The translations under genes and the position numbers were made by a program. Shown here piece by piece: positions 62,394 through 64,000 of a stretch of DNA of 64,000 nucleotides (position 1 is its first letter; each line of letters begins with the position of its first letter). Source of the DNA: Citrus sinensis (lineage: Eukaryota > Streptophyta > Magnoliopsida > Sapindales > Rutaceae). The notes beneath the pieces were generated by a model that ran no database searches, was not told where the DNA came from, and worked only from the letters and a program-made list of their open reading frames with translations. Location: assembly GCF_022201045.2 (NCBI RefSeq), contig NC_068556.1:23727501-23791500 (forward strand). Direction: 5' to 3'.

Positions 62394-63561
62394 TTAATGT
62401 CTTAAAATCATCTCTAAATCCACGGCTTACGCATATTACTCAAAAAGGCCCTCAATACTATATGGACCTGGTCCATGATCCGGCCCATTCAGCCCATGCC
62501 AACCCTCACGATCCGCCCCTTCGAGACGACCTGCCCCGACTACCTTACCGGAACTTTTACTGCGCACTGGAAGACCTTGTAGCATCATACACGCCAGCGA
62601 TATCGTACTCAATACACCATTCTTCTATCATAATAGGCACTTCTTCGAGGAGCGTGTACAACTCTCTACTTACTTTAGATGTCTATCCTGCAATATGTCA
62701 ACACGAGGGGTTACCGTTTATGTATCCGATACCCGATTCATGTGGGAGCATTTTTGTGACATGTCGGATGCCCGTGTGTTGGCCGAGCAAAACATATGGG
62801 CTGCGGTCCCGGCCCATGAGAAGAACGAGACCTTTAATTGTACCAATGGGAATGTCTTTATGTGGAAGTGTATGGAAGGTAACATGCGAGGTCTTTGGTG
62901 TTGAATTTGTACCGTTTGATGAGAATGATGAGTTTGATTTTGTGGGGATGATGAAACAGAAAGCGAAAGTGTGGGATGAAATAGCGGAACAACATGGGCT
63001 TTACAACATCAACAAATTGGAAGAGATTACTTGTTTTAGGCACTGATTAATGTGTTACATTTCGGATTTCAACATGTGTGTAGCATGAATAAGAGCCGTG
63101 AATTTGGGTTTTTTAAGTTTGCTGATACCCTTAAAAGTCTTGGTATGTGGGTGACAAAATTGAGAGTGATGAAGATCATAGCATCAAATTAAGATCAAAA
63201 GGCAGCGAGATTACTTTATTTTGATATAATTTTGGTGCTTGACTATTTTATGAAGAAGCTTGTCGTTAGTTTTTCTATTTTTTTATTTGTAAATGACTTG
63301 TCGTTTCTTATTGTCTCAGCCTCTATGATATTATCAAGGGAACCAATAATTGAACATTTTGTAATAACAAAGACAATTTTTCTCGAAGGCCGAGCAAAAC
63401 ACCTCAAAAGGAAAGGACAATTCTAATGTTTACAATTTTCTGAATTTCATGAATTGAAGTCCAATAATCACATAATATAAGTTCTCTGACCAATTGTTCA
63501 ATCCTGCAAAAACATTAACCAAAGTTAGTGATCGTAACAAATTATTTCTATGCATATTGAA

Positions 63562-63973
63562 CTACTGAATTTTTTTCAATAGTCTGCTCACATGGTGATT
63601 ATCACGCCCAGATGTACAAGCTGGTCGTCTCGGCGGCAGCTGTTGGTGTGGAGTTCTCTGTAAATTTTACAGATGCTCATGTAAAAAGATTAAAGTGTTT
63701 AATAAAACATGTTTAAGTTTACTTGACTCGAAAGCGGTCGAGTTTAGTACCTGTAGTTTTGGTCTCAGAGTCTCTATAGCCACCAGAGAATTTTGGTTAA
63801 CTCCAGCACCTTGCTGTTGCAAATTCAAACAATTTGAAGAGACGAAATCAATAATAATTCTGCAAAAAATTATAATTGTTCTAAACGAAGAACAATTTTT
63901 TTGTTATATTTTGTGACATTTTTACCTTATATAGTGCCCAATCTGCTGAATCGAAGAAGGCATGTCCATTGTC
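63562..63973 (-). CDS. Endosulfine (ENSA/ARPP19) family protein, 3' part
   Basis: Three consecutive exons at the window edge, all in phase 0: 63926-63973, 63751-63813 and 63562-63657, the last including the stop. They encode the conserved core and tail of a plant endosulfine-domain protein: FFDSADWALYKQGAG, ETLRPKLQ, then RTPHQQLPPRRPACTSG. FDSADW is the plant form of the FDSGDY motif whose serine, once phosphorylated by Greatwall kinase in animals and Rim15 in yeast, turns the protein into a PP2A-B55 inhibitor. The serine is present. The exon at 63926-63973 begins at an AATAG acceptor, so the N-terminal exons lie beyond base 64000. Each exon is too short to stand out on its own. Whether the plant protein is regulated the same way is not visible here. 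Confidence 0.82.
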
Positions 63974-64000
63974 CTATTCCAATTCCATTATAAAGTTTTC

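Larger units (their letters stand above)
61515..63192 (+). pseudogene. Progesterone 5-beta-reductase / VEP1 / iridoid synthase-like (PRISE) pseudogene
   Basis: Scattered frames match a PRISE short-chain reductase in order. The nucleotide-binding loop region (SVAIVI, then GVTG) is at 61530-61580. DPWEVYSSAWRPKQSWFPSS and THVFW follow (61580-61790). After an inserted transposon (61859-62393) come SSLNPRLTHIT, HDPPLRDDLPRLPYRNFYCA, ICQHEGLPFMYP, EQNIWAAVPAHEKNETFNC, VFGVEFVPFDENDEFDFVGM and a C-terminal MNKSREFGFFKFADTLKS ending near 63190. An early stop follows the first ATG (61518), the GxxGxxG glycine motif is broken by a frame change, and there are at least three further frame changes. Intact relatives reduce activated C=C bonds of enones (progesterone, 8-oxogeranial) with NADPH. 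No intact copy is in this window. Confidence 0.88.

Noticed and set aside
1-64000. CRISPR array, operon, phage or bacterial defence system
   Set aside because: The window is intron-containing plant nuclear DNA. No spaced direct repeats of CRISPR type and no prokaryotic gene organisation are present.

Overview
The window looks like nuclear DNA from a eudicot plant, probably a woody rosid; Citrus or a close relative is my guess, from overall look only. The evidence for a plant is AT-rich intergenic DNA, short GT-AG introns, plant-only families (LLM-type B-class GATA, FAR1-related, TRM/LONGIFOLIA, DUF1218, DUF3511, trichome birefringence-like, R2R3-MYB, P-class PPR) and dense plant mobile DNA. 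Spliced models were built by hand from reading frames, GT-AG sites and protein-family knowledge. Every complete model closes in frame.

Layout. 1-3600: gene-free, with one old Tourist-type MITE. 3601-4273 (-): small LLM-domain B-GATA factor. 4620-9160: gene-free plus the 3' flank of the next gene. 9161-11946 (-): complete importin-alpha, 10 coding exons, 532 aa. 12906-14186 (-): DUF1218 membrane protein. 14190-16570: no recognised gene. 16578-19255 (-): FAR1-related (FRS10/11-like) protein. 19300-24150: gene-free. 24157-24534 (+): DUF3511 protein. 26961-30535 (+): TRM/LONGIFOLIA-like protein with VARLMGL and DUF4378 domains. 31830-33461 (-): R2R3-MYB of the flavonol (subgroup 7) type; a SINE and a hAT MITE lie directly upstream. 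37293-42419 (-): AMSH3-type JAMM deubiquitinase, 14 exons. 43207-45055 (-): trichome birefringence-like acetyltransferase.

45888-52097 is a nested block: a MULE-like transposon with 9-bp target duplications, whose right inverted repeat was later split by a 5.0-kb Ty3/gypsy chromovirus fossil (two 336-bp LTRs, 5-bp target duplication). It is followed by an F-box/DUF295 pseudogene (52420-53570, -), a small secreted DUF7731-type gene (54726-55516, -), an intronless PPR40-like gene (57289-59454, -), a second Tourist MITE, a progesterone 5-beta-reductase/VEP1 pseudogene (61515-63192, +) interrupted by a PIF/Harbinger-like element, and the last three exons of an endosulfine-family gene (63562-63973, -) whose 5' part lies beyond the window.

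The genes do not form a pathway; this is an ordinary plant gene neighbourhood. I found no convincing undescribed system. The points most worth a second look are the nested MULE/LTR block, the SINE plus hAT pair in the MYB upstream region, and the two decayed genes.
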